From NCBI GenBank assembly GCA_011109175.1, contig RDEW01000005.1, positions 1,180,324 to 1,244,323 on the forward strand: DNA of 64,000 nucleotides. The letters run 5' to 3'. The notes beneath the pieces were generated by a model that was not told the DNA's origin, searched no databases, and saw nothing but the letters and a program-made list of their open reading frames with translations. Positions 38,486-48,698 of the stretch are shown here, piece after piece (within the stretch, counting starts at the first letter, position 1; each line of letters begins with the position of its first letter). This DNA is from Dicyema japonicum (taxonomy: Eukaryota > Dicyemida > Rhombozoa > Dicyemidae). The position numbers and the translations under genes were made by a program.

Positions 38486-39802
38486 TTATTTAATTATTGG
38501 GATTTTAAATATGGGAGAATCATGCGAGAAAGAAATATTGTTTCTAATTTTCAAGCATTTGTTTTGGTAGATATCGATTGAATTATTTTTAATTTTTATT
38601 TCATTTTCCATTACACTTTTCATTTTAGTTAATTTGTTGTGGTGGGATTTACATATTTTGTATTTATTTTTGAGTGTCTCTTTTGATGTTTCAATATTTT
38701 TAATTTCATAATTTAATCTACCATGATTACTTAAATCACTGTTTGGTTGGGGAATCATTACAATTTTCAATGTTCGGACGTTTAACTCTTGTCTGTAGTC
38801 TATTATTAGCAATTTTGAGTGGATCACGTAAATATTTAATATTTTGTGTTATTATAGAAATTGAATCATCAATTTCTTTTATTTCATTGATAGTCTATTA
38901 TTCAGTTTAATAATACTTGATTAAGTTGGTTTTCTAGTTTATGTTTGTCAACTTTAATCTCCTCAATCCTTTCTTTGAGACACGAATTGACTTTACTATA
39001 ATGTTTCCAAATCTCTTTTCCTGATAGTCTTATACAATTGTCAATGTCATATCTTAGGTTTTCTGTCACTTTTCGTTGTTTTTGTGATTTGATTATATTA
39101 TTTATTGTACATTTTAACCATTTCTGTTGTGTACTCATGTTATTGTTGGACAAACTCTTTTCATTAAAAACAGACATTCTCTCAGCAGATTGGTCAGTCA
39201 TTAGTGCTTCATGTTTGTCATTACTATCACTCTCACATTCTTCAAGACTTTTTATATTCAATCTATTTATTATTTATTATTCACTTTAATTGTGCTGACA
39301 CCTCATTTGATAATTTATTAATCTCTCCTTTCCATTTTTGTATTATTGAGATTTCCTTTAATCAAACTATTTTTAACTTTAAGTAATGCCTTCTCAACCA
39401 AATCATTAAGTAGTCCTTTCCTTCCTCCACAATATTTCAGACATTGACTACCACATTCTAGTGGTTTTTCAATATTTGTGTATAGTTTGCTTAGGGACTT
39501 TTGACACTCCTTTATGTTACATTTCATAGTACATCAAGACGGACAATTTCAAACTTCATTAATTTGCATTCTTCACAAAGTTGAGAATGTCTCAATGAAA
39601 GGTCATTTATTCGTTGTCCTGAAATAACAAATACAGTAAACCAAGTTTATGATTACATTTTATTTGATTTGTTTTAGTGATTGCTACTGTTTCGTTAATA
39701 GTTTGTTCAATATCCCTTCTTAATTGTTGTCCAACTTGTCTGAGAATATTATAATTTGTTCTTTAAAATATTATATTATTATAACCTAAAGACTTGCTTC
39801 AT
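38486..39802 (-). CDS. Tektin (tektin-2-like)
   Basis: A hidden eight-exon gene. Minus-strand exons: 39802-39786, 39760-39642, 39618-39533, 39509-39378, 39355-39285, 39262-38917, 38894-38740 and 38717-38486. Introns are 25, 23, 23, 22, 22, 22 and 22 nt. The joined frame is 385 residues, slightly short for the family (about 400-450). It is almost wholly coiled coil. Diagnostic segments are GGRKGLLNDLVEKALLKEIS, DKHEALMTDQSAERM, TINNIIKSQKQRKVTENLRY, and the tektin nonapeptide RPNIENCND (consensus RPNVELCRD) near residue 300. Tektins line the inner wall of axonemal doublet microtubules, so the organism builds motile cilia. I chose the start because exon 1 (MKQVF) is the only ATG that joins the frame of exon 2. 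Confidence 0.92.
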
Positions 39803-39839
39803 ATTGTTATAGAAACATTATTATAGTTACCAATTTATG

Positions 39840-40560
39840 TCAGATTTAATAGGCACAATAATAAGCTCCTGCAGCTCTCTTATACTTTGCTTGGGCACTT
39901 TAACAACCATTGCCATGGAATTTTATTATTTACCTTCTTCAGTTCATAGAGACATCATTTGAGTTCCTGCATTTACGGGGACAAATTACCATCCACGAGC
40001 TCTATTTTTGCATCCTTCAATAGAAATAATTATCTCTTCCATAGAAATCCTCCCACACTAAGCCCCCTCCACAAACGAGAATGAATCCTTTCAAGAAAAT
40101 CATTTTGTATGTCTTCGGAAATAATCAACAGACGATCCAATTCTTGTACCTGAGCGAGTTGTTATCTCAAAGCATCTGGCACATCTTTCTGGATCCGAGA
40201 ACCTTCTCGAGATTTGAGATTCATCTCTTCACTTTTTTATCCAAAGAATTATTTTCGAAAAAGTTTCCAAATTTTAGGATTATTACGATAGAGGATGGAA
40301 CATTCTTTGTTCCATCTCTCCTCTTCAATACGCTCCGATGCTTCAATCAATAACTTTTTTATGGACTTGATCCTTTCTTTAAGTAAGATTATTGGGGATC
40401 TCAATAGTATCTTAGTTTACCTTCCAAATACGAGACTTCCACTCAAGATAACTTTCCGAAAACGAATTGATGAGACTTTTATGAAGATCAATACCGATTT
40501 GAAAATTCATAGAAAATAGAATTCGAATTTTCAGAAGAAAATAACAACCCTTTAAAATAT
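39840..40560 (-). other. Coding-like minus-strand stretch with stops, unidentified
   Basis: One frame reads sensibly over a long distance but is hit by about four stops: FSESYLEWKSRIWK (about 40440), IKKLLIEASERIEEERWNKE then RNNPKIWKLFRK (about 40340-40205), and VQELDRLLIISEDIQNDFLE then RIHSRLWRGLSVGGF (about 40090-40030). It could be a decayed gene or element, or a gene whose tiny introns I failed to place. No family recognised. Confidence 0.3.
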
Positions 40561-41541
40561 CATGGGGAAGAATTAATTTGAGAAAATCTGAACTTTAAAA
40601 GTAAAAACCTCCATATCCTCTTTATAATTAAGTCATTATTAGGGCAATTTTTATGGAAACTAAAATTGCAAAAAATGGCAACTAAAATTTCAAACGCTTA
40701 AATTAATCTCCTAAGGCTTCAGTAGAAAAAAACTCGTTCATAATTAGAGTCCAAACAAAGAGCGGTTAAAGGAAAGAGAAATCCAGTTCTTGGCATTCAC
40801 TAAATAAGTATCAAGATCAACGGATCAGTGCCTTGGTCGTTAACACCCTCACAGACTTGGAATCATCAAAGGAATACTCTTCACCATTTGTTACCTCGAG
40901 GCTAAATAGAATTTCCTTTGATGAAATGTGACTGATATCTCAGAAACATGGTCAGACGTAACAAGATTTGGAAATCAACTTTTTTTTGGGATTTCGTCAA
41001 GGAAAACCAGATGATAAAGAATTCAAAGATTTTCTCAGTATCTTGAAGCAACAAAGGTTGAAGAACAAACAAAACATCAATCCAAAACTCGGGAAACAAA
41101 TGTAACAGGGAATGTCTTCTCTTCTAATGTACTCGTCTACTAGAACCAGTGCTCGAAAAAGTTAGAGAGCTTAAATGACCATGCTGTTTCCTCTGACGAT
41201 AGCTATCGAGATACGCTATCGAAACCATTTAGTCTCACGTGGATCCTTGGCGACCCTTTTAATTAATGAGCCGATCCAACGGACTAGATCGTCAACCTGC
41301 ACGACAGTGGATGGTAGCCATATTTATCGATTAAACGTCCATAAGAAATTTTGGCTCCGCACTCACTTTAAGACCAAGATGTAGCGAGGCGGCTATTCTT
41401 ACTGCCTCATCATCCAACAGGTTACCAATCTCGGCATAAGCGTTCACTCAAGAACCTGTTGAATGGCAGCTAGCCGTTTTTAAATTTGGCCACTAAATTC
41501 TAAGGAACCAAAAATAGCCAAATTTGGGAGGGTTAACTGTA
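40561..41541. other. Intergenic region with a coding-like plus-strand stretch
   Basis: No gene can be assigned. On the plus strand about 40803-41260, frames joined across possible 28-, 19- and 15-nt introns read DQRISALVVNTLTDLESSKE, NKIWKSTFFWDFVKENQMIK, TKHQSKTRETNVTGNVFSSN and LESLNDHAVSSDDSYRDTLS. The introns would be unusually short even here, and I know no homologue. The last 40 bp lead to the transposon end at 41547. Confidence 0.3.
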
Positions 41542-41584
41542 TATTATGTCACATGGGCCAAGCGATGCCTATGCCTGTTACATT
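41542..41584. repeat. Left target-site duplication and terminal inverted repeat
   Basis: TATTA at 41542-41546, then TGTCACATGGGC at 41547-41558 and GCCTGTTACATT at 41573-41584. Both 12-bp blocks recur inverted at the other end. Confidence 0.88.
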
Positions 41585-43331
41585 AACCTTGAACCAAGAT
41601 TAACTTCAATTAATTTTATAAATGATTTATTAACCACAAAAAATTAAATTTAAGTAACTTTTTTTAGTCTAGTCATTAATACAGTCGATATTTCTCCTTT
41701 CGAATTTTTTATCTATCAAATTAAACTATTTAAAACTACCTCCACGCGATTATTCGATAAAATATTAATTATTTATGCAACTGGATAATACTGAGACTCA
41801 AACTTATCCAGTCGCAATGAGGGATTTGTTCCAAAGTCCTTTTTAGCCCGAACCTATTTATTAATGTTTTTGATTCATACTTTATCTCCCATGTTAAAAG
41901 TATATTTACTATTATGAACATTCATTTTCCTGTTCATAGCTTTGTAATAATTAGAATTTTCTTCAATCGATTTAATTTCGAAATTGAATCTCTTCGCATT
42001 CGGACACAAATTATCTGACTGGGAATTATCTAGATATAAATTATTTAAATCAAACTACGTGAATTTTCAATAGATTCTGGAGTCGAACAATTAACCAAAT
42101 CGTCAATTTGTTCTGGAATCGCACACTCATCACTTAAATTATCTAAGTCATAATGTGATATAAGTATAACCATTAATTATTGAATTTATTCCCTTAATTC
42201 CTCGATATCTTTCGAAAGGACTTTCGTTGGAAAATGAATGGACCGATATGTTATAACTGTAGACAGCACTTTCTAATTTATCAAGCCGCTTTTTTTCACT
42301 GTTATCCAGCATTTTTGACAACTTTCTCGTGATCGTCTGATTAAATCTTTCGACAATTCCTTGTGCTCGTGGATTGTTAGGCCTTCCGTGAATTTGCTTA
42401 ATGTTAAAATTTTCGGAAAGTTTTGTTATTTCTTGATTTTTAAATTCAGAACTATTGTCCGACTGAAGAAATTTACATGGCCCATTCAGGCGGAACAAAG
42501 ATCTTAAGTTTTCACATACTTCTATACCAGATATAATATAGAGTGGTCGTACAAAAGCGAATCTATAAATTAAAAAAAAACCAGCCTACTATATATGTCA
42601 ATGACCGTTAAAATCCATTTGAAATTTTCATTTAATGTTGAAAATTTTTTCAGGTCTATTAGATCTACCTGAAAACGTTCATTTGGAGAAGAAGCAAACA
42701 CATGGTGATTTATATCTCCAATCTACAATTATAAAAAATCACGAACTTTTAAAGGACGCGAAAATTTGCAGACTTCACAATTTCGAATGACTTTTCTGAT
42801 AATCTCATTCTTTACAGTGATCTTTGTCGACATTCATACTCAATTTTATTGACTCCTCCGTGTGAAAACTCGTGCAACGATTTCGCAACATGCTCCATTT
42901 CGGTTTCATTATCCAGGGATATGACTAACTTGTAATCAGTTGATTTAAGATACAGTCTAAAATTATTGCAAATTTACAATACCTGTCATTGATAATGGAA
43001 AAATTCTCTATCTTCTTTACAAGCCTATATTTTCGGTGCCTCGGAAGATTTTCGGGAAATTTATCATGCAAAGCATTTTTTAAAGTTTGATATTCAACGC
43101 AATCTTTCACAAAACCCTTGTAAGAAGCCATTGCAACAAAATAATCTTCCGTGCTATAAATCTAGGTTTACCGCTATAAAAAATAAAATCTTTATAATCA
43201 TAACATTTATGAATAAAAAACTAATTTAACAGGATTAAATCACGATATAAATCGGATATATAAAATTAAATGTCGGATAATCAAAAGACCTTTTAAAGGT
43301 CGAAAAAATGTAACAGGCTGCCCATGTGACA
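41547..43331 (-). mobile_element. Complete integrase-type DNA transposon (Ginger-like)
   Basis: A 1785-bp element with 5'-TG...CA-3' ends. The terminal inverted repeats are two-part: an outer TGTCACATGGGC (41547-41558 and, inverted, 43320-43331) and an inner GCCTGTTACATT (41573-41584 and, inverted, 43307-43318). The left side has 14 bp between them and the right side has 1 bp. Both ends are flanked by TATTA (41542-41546 and 43332-43336), a 5-bp target-site duplication. The only gene is an integrase-like transposase on the minus strand. Retroviral-type integrase with TIRs and no LTRs or RT is the arrangement known from Ginger elements (family knowledge). Confidence 0.88.
41773..43131 (-). CDS. 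DDE integrase-like transposase, seven tiny introns, frame intact
   Basis: Exons on the minus strand: 43131-42983, 42956-42854, 42821-42747, 42722-42586, 42562-42171, 42142-42056, 42029-41881 and 41853-41773. Introns are 26, 32, 24, 23, 28, 26 and 27 nt, and the 23-nt one (42585-42563) has a GC instead of a GT donor. The joined frame is about 390 residues with no stop. The N-terminal zinc-binding motif is H-EFS-H...CEVC. The catalytic triad is D in RFQVDLIDLKK, D in LQSDNSS and E in GIVERF, with 35 residues between the last two (DD35E). The C-terminal part, YYKAMNRKMN...FNMGDKVRAK, resembles the domain that follows integrase cores in KRBA2-like and Ginger proteins. If the 32-nt intron is not real, a frameshift at about 42830 must be assumed. 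Confidence 0.85.
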
Positions 43332-43336
43332 TATTA
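43307..43336. repeat. Right terminal inverted repeat and target-site duplication
   Basis: AATGTAACAGGC at 43307-43318, GCCCATGTGACA at 43320-43331, then TATTA at 43332-43336. Confidence 0.88.
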
Positions 43337-43399
43337 ATCTTAATAGAACCTAAATAACGAGTCACAAGAAAAAGTTATTTATTTTTAAAACCCGTCTAG

Positions 43400-44530
43400 C
43401 TCAATCTCCTCTTCTTTAGGCCAACCTCTATTGCACGCATAGGTGTGTCCACGTCGACACATACCAGAGACTACTCTCGGTTGGCATTCCATTTTTCTCC
43501 TCACCAGGCATCGATGCTCTATTCCTCTCCTCTGACTTCATGCTCTTCAGAGTCTTCCGCATTAATAACGTTTCCATATATGCTCTCACAATTTCCCCCA
43601 CTTTGAGGCCATCCAGGGCGCTCTTAACAATGTGATGACCATAGGGATTATTTTCACCTTTGCGTGATGGATAATCTCAAGTTCGTTCCAGAGGTAAGTA
43701 ATACTTATGGAACTTTTCCACTTCGATCTGCCTGAGCAAGTCCTAATTTCAACAAGAGTAATCGTATTGCCAATTGCTTCTTCCCGTTCATTTCACTAGC
43801 CGTTTGAATTTGCTCAAGTTGTTGCTTAAGTTTAGTGAGTTTGTCTTTCATCAACTCTTCCCAATCACTTTTAGTGATATTCTTGGTAAGACTCTCGTCC
43901 CCATCATTTATGATATCAGTAATATCTTTGATATCAAACTAGGCAAGGAATATATTCCTTTATTGCTGCATTAATTTACAATCTCATTTCTAAGCATTTT
44001 TCTGGTATTCCTAGTGGGAATACCAAGGTTCCCTTCTGTTGTGAGTACTTTCACAATTTGGCATCTGAACTCCTCAAAGTATTTTTCAAAATTTGAAACT
44101 TTATTTTTTGTTTTTTCTCCACTAAAAGACCACAAAGTGATTCATTCAACTTGGAAGAGAGCAGGCACTTAAAACGGATTTCAATGTCCCGAATCTCAAG
44201 TTAAAAGCGTTCGTAATCAGAGGACAACCATCAAGGGGTATCCTTTTGAATCTGGATTTTACTGACTCAACGACTTCCACAGCCAATTGTTCCCGATTCA
44301 CAGTGTGAACTTTGTCAACTATGGATTGCAGAGAGAAGCTGTTCTTTAAGGTCAATTTGTTGAGTCTTGGGCAAGTCATTGACCATATTCTCTACGGTCA
44401 GATGAATTGTGATCCTATATAATGGAGAAAATTCAAAATATAACAAAAAGTAACTATTATAATTTAAGCGGATACCATATAACGACAAGTTGTGAGGACA
44501 ATTAAAAAGTTGTTTTAATGATAACAAAAC
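43400..44530 (-). other. Unidentified multi-exon coding region
   Basis: Long minus-strand frames fit together across short gaps: REQLAVEVVESVKSRFKRIP (about 44290-44230), LDGCPLITNAFNLRFGTLKS, NFEKYFEEFRCQIVKVLTTE (about 44035-43985), GIPTRNTRKMLRNEI, and NITKSDWEELMKDKLTKLKQ (about 43880-43810). A 41-nt GT...AG gap (43921 region) joins the middle parts in frame. Further down, frames with KFHKYYLPLERT and NNPYGHHIVKSALDGLKVGE appear, but the joins are unclear. I do not recognise the protein; a host gene or an old element are both possible. Downstream to 44890 I see nothing else. Confidence 0.4.
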
Positions 44531-44889
44531 AGAAATTTCAAAAGCACTTATGTGATAAAACTATATTATTATGGGCTATACCAATTAGTCTATTTGAATC
44601 CCGGGATGATCGAGAAAGACGGAAAAAACGACAGACTGTTAGGTAATCCCATAAGGTTAAAATAATTTTAACCCTATAATTTTAAATTTTATTTATTTTT
44701 TAGTCAATAAGGCGATTAAGCGTGAAAAGGGTTGAAAATATAGGAGGTCGAAGGATCGGTGTGCAAGTTGTGCGGTGAGTTGGGCTTAAAATTCCCGTCT
44801 AACTTCGCTTGACAGCAGAGTTAGGACTCGATTGCATGTATGAGCACTCTGGAGGCCAGGAAAAAAAGCGCCAACCCACACCGACTAGC

Positions 44890-45540
44890 AAGCATTAGCT
44901 GCCCGCACATCACGGAAATGGAGTCTGGCTCGAGGCCCTACCGTGCCCACATTTGGGGACCCTCCTTGACTAAAACAGCATGAGGATCGGGGTGACACTG
45001 CGCCTAGGACTGGACATATGCCAGAGACACAAATGCCGTTGCGGCGGAAACGTTGATACGAAAGGCTTACGTCCACTCTCTTGCCGACGAAGTGCTGGTC
45101 GAGCCCCGCGTCACGCAGCCCTCAATGACATCATTTTTCGAGCCCTCAAGGCCGAGGGATTTTTGGCCCAATTAGAACCTTTGGGCTTAGACAGAGGCGA
45201 TGTGAAGAGGCCGGATGGCATGACGTTATTCCAATACTCCTACGGAAAATCATTCGTCTGGGACGCAACGTGTGTGGACACCTTTTCGGGAGCCAGATTG
45301 CTGACGGCGACGCACTCTCCTGGAGACGCAGCCGACCAGGCGGAGGTCAAGAAGATCCATAAGTACGAATCCCTCGAAGACCATTTCCATTTCGCCCCCA
45401 TTGCTGTGGACACAACTGGAATTGTAGGTGCGAAGACGGACGCCTTTCTCCACAGTATTGGAAGCAAACTCGCCTCAAAAAGGTGCGAGCCACGAGAGGG
45501 ACTCTGGTTAAGGCAGAGGCTCGAAATTTTGTCGTCCTAA
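44890..45540 (+). mobile_element. LINE-X C-terminal copy, well preserved
   Basis: The frame reads WLEALPCPHLGTLLD, one stop, then an open stretch 44980-45540 of 186 codons: MRIGVTLRLGLDICQRHKC, CGGNVDTKGLRPLSCRRSAG, RHAALNDIIFRALKAEGFLA, VKRPDGMTLFQYSYGKSFVW, and finally REGLWLRQRLEILSS with a TAA. It is parallel over its whole length to 20597-19875. The knuckle (CRCG...LSCRRSAGR..RH) and the RPDG...VWD core are intact. The base composition is much richer in G and C than the AT-rich flank that starts right after the stop. Confidence 0.85.
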
Positions 45541-45654
45541 TTATTGTCTAAATTAATTTATTTGTTGAATAAAACGTTAATATTTGAATGTTTAATACTT
45601 TATTTTATATTTTAAATTTTATTATTAATTTGAATTACTTAATTTAACCTTATC

Positions 45655-46075
45655 AGTTTAAGAAGAGGATCAATGTATTAAAATGTTTATCTGGAATATG
45701 GAAGACAGGTACCCATTCGGTCTTGATGAACATTTACAAACAATACATCGAACCATGCTTCTCTTACGCGTTTGCTTCGTGGGGACATTCATTATCATGG
45801 ACGAACACTAAGAAAATTGAGGACGTTCAAAAGAAGGCTTTCAGAATGACGGAGCGGTGGTCTTGTGGGAGACACAGAACCGGACCGACTACTCTGGAGG
45901 CCCTCATTAAACAAAACTCCGGCATGCGGGAAGGTGGCCCTGCAAATACAGTCAGCCGCCCTGTACGAGCTTGTGTGGCTACGAGGGAGGAGCACCGGAA
46001 AAAATGAGGATTTTGGCGGAGCGCATCGGGATCACGTGATAGTTAGTTTTGGTTTTACCGTGGTCTTGGGTGTTA
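45655..46075 (+). mobile_element. LINE-J 3' end
   Basis: The ORF 45723-46007 reads MMNIYKQYIEPCFSYAFASW, LSWTNTKKIEDVQKKAFRMT, ALIKQNSGMREGGPANTVSR and TREEHRKK. The tail GATCACGTGATAGTTAG, ACCGTGGTCTTGGGTGTTAA follows. It joins the SINE-B at 46079 with almost no spacer. It is nearly identical to 34260-34545. Confidence 0.8.
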
Positions 46076-46078
46076 AAA

Positions 46079-46382
46079 AATGTGGTGCTGCGTGGTTAAT
46101 TGGTTAAAGTTTTCTGTTTGCTTGTCTGTTCCTCTTCTCTCTTCCTAATAGGGTGGCGTCATGTGATTCATTTGTCTAGGTGGCGCCCAGTGCCAGGTCG
46201 GCACGAAAAAAAATCATTTGCTCTCCCCCACTCCACTGGAGGGATTTCCACAACTGCATGTAATGGACGTCTTACCTTTTATGTTGATTCCGGATGGACT
46301 CTGTAGAAGTGGAAACTGGATACACTTAATTAGTTGTTTACTTTAACTTTTTTCTCGTTGTGTCCGGGGTTAATAAATAATG
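46079..46382 (+). mobile_element. SINE-B copy 2
   Basis: It matches 8808-9125 along its length but lacks the first 25 or so bases. The A-box-like segment TGGTTAATTGGTTAAAG is at 46092-46108. It ends CCGGGGTTAATAAATAATG. From 46383 to about 46800 the sequence is not assignable. Confidence 0.85.
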
Positions 46383-46819
46383 TTATATAAATATCTTAAT
46401 ATGGCATACACAAATATTTTTCTGAATTGCCACTCAATTAATGACTTTTACAACCTGAATTGACCAGTTGACTACGCGCTTTTCTGAAAGCGCAGAGAAA
46501 AGTCCAAGCGTTTGCAGGACTTGCGGCATGAGGCCAAATAACTCCCTCTTTAATTTTTATTTGCTAAAGTTGTTAAAGTTCGGATTTGCTTTAAAGTAAT
46601 TTTATATTTCGGTTCTTTTCCTTGGGGCTTTAACATCCCTACTTTACTCCGGGATTTTACTTTTCAATTTTCTTTGGGGATTTAACTTTTTTATTTTGTT
46701 TCTCTTGAAACAAAACTTAGTGGTTGTTAATATTTTCAAGTGATAAATTTGTTTTATCAACCCAGACAGTATCACCGGGTTCTTATGACATCTAAATTGA
46801 TTGGTATAAACGAATTAAT

Positions 46820-47760
46820 GGAAAACACTTAGATCCTTTATTAACGATGACAACTCGGCCGCACGTGAAGAAATGGAAAACAAGATAAACAAACTTATGA
46901 AGTACTACTCCACGAGTTTTATCCCACACAAGAAATTCGAAGGTCCATCCATTTTAGCTTTCAAACCTAAAAGAGCTACCTCCCCGATTGTCCTCTCTGT
47001 GGAGAACGTGCAGAAAATGGTTAAGGGTCAAAAGTCGACTTATTCCTGTTGTCCGGACGGAATCACTGCAATAGTTCTGAAAAACATAGGCCCCTATGCT
47101 ACAATGGCCCTCACCAAAATCTTCAACTTTTCAATCAACGAAAATTGTATTCCTTCCATATGGAAGCTATCAAACAGTCGACCAATTCTGAAACCCGGGC
47201 GACCGAAGGGATCACCAGCCTCATACAGACCAATATCTCTCCTATGTGTTACATCAAAACTTTTGGAAAAGCTGATTCTTGAACTAATCAAACCATACTT
47301 TCCTGATGCACCTATTCAACACGGATTCAGAAAAGGACACTCCACAGAAACGAATCTTACATGCCTTACAAATTTCATCAAGGATGGACTAAACGCAAAC
47401 CTCATCAAAAGTCTTTGTTATGCTCCATCGATATAGAAAAGGCTTTGGACACTGTCCCAAGAAAGCTTTTCGGCTCAACGAAAGCTAAATTTTGTTAAAA
47501 CACTCAAGATAAAAGGTGTTTCAACTCAAATTTGGACTCGCTCCACGTGAAGTATATTCAACCGTCTCTAACTTACGGGTGTGCTACATGGGGAACCAAA
47601 CTATCAAACGCGAATATGGAAAAATCAATACATTCCAAAAATTGGCCAGTAAGGCTCTGCAAAGGTTTTCCCAGACACTTCTAAACCCTACACCATTTGA
47701 GGGATTAGTGAGGAAAACCGGAGCCTTACTTAAAAACAAATCATGTCATAATCATTAATA
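46820..47760 (+). mobile_element. LINE-J with internal deletion
   Basis: The ORF 46873-47436 covers the linker and first RT blocks (MENKINKLMKYYSTSFIPHK, DGITAIVLKNIGPYATMALT, ILKPGRPKGSPASYRPISLL, QHGFRKGHSTETNL). After a frameshift SIDIEKALDTVPRKLF follows. Then the frame jumps at about 47500 to the C-terminal HVKYIQPSLTYGCATWG, so the catalytic YADD block is deleted. A 17-bp direct repeat (ACAAATCATGTCATAAT) ends it. Confidence 0.8.
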
Positions 47761-47834
47761 CAAATCATGTCATAATGGTTCAGCTCACATTGTCTGACAT
47801 TCTAGTCTATTTCAAAAAAATGTTATTATGCAAT

Positions 47835-48030
47835 AACTATGGATGACTTGACGAGTGACGCAGTCATCAGTGGGGATCACTGCGGAACTGGATAGTCAAA
47901 AGGACATACACACAAGAGAAAGAAAAAAGAAGAAGTGAAGAGCATTCCTTGGTTCTCCTCTACGATTAGTTAGAATAACTGTTCTTTATAAAGTGTGTGT
48001 TCTGCACGAGCGAAACCCTAGGCATCTTAC
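47835..48030 (+). mobile_element. SINE-A copy
   Basis: It reads TTGACGAGTGACGCAGTCAT, GATCACTGCGGAACTGGATA, AAGGACATACACACAAGAG, GAAGAGCATTCCTTGGTTCT, CTACGATTAGTTAGAATAAC and TAAAGTGTGTGTTCTGC. The copy at 54385-54645 matches it block by block. The tRNA-like head is missing here. From 48031 to 48698 lies AT-rich DNA that must hold the BPTF promoter; no clear motif is seen. Confidence 0.75.
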
Positions 48031-48698
48031 GTGCTTATGGCAACACGGTAGTGCTTAATTAATTATTAACTATGGATTAAATTCGTATGATAATCGTATA
48101 GCGGATTATCATGATTGACAAAAGTATACAAGTAGTAAAAACAATGATTAACAGAGGGATATCAATGTTAATGAGTAATTAAGATATCGATCAAGAAAAA
48201 TATAAGGTCATGAATATTATTCATTCAAGTGTTAAAATATTATTACAAAATTATTTTTTATTGTATAATACCATAGCAGGCAAATAAGAAGGAAACATAA
48301 GAAATCGTTGACAGTAAACTTAGAAAAACACAATAAAAGTTAGGGCGATAATGTACAATATATAATTTACTTAACAACACGATGTAATATCAGGATAAAA
48401 ATGGTATAATAACATAAGCATTGCACATTAACCAGATTTTTAATTAAATTGATTAAATTTAATATATTACAAATAAAATTATTTAACAAAATTTTTATTT
48501 AAATATAAAAAAATTTAAATTAAAATAAGAGAATTTGAATTATTGTGTTAGTGCATACTGTTCTAGTGGTCCATTTCTTAATTATTATATTTAATAAAAT
48601 AGAATAATTAAATTATAGCTTATTAAAAATTAATTTCAATAATATATTACTATTTATTTTTATATTTATAATTTTTCTGGTGGTTATGTTTTTAGTTT

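Noticed and set aside
39038-39289. Plus-strand ORFs across 39038-39386
   Set aside because: They are antisense to tektin exons 4-6, whose spliced frame and family motifs are clear.
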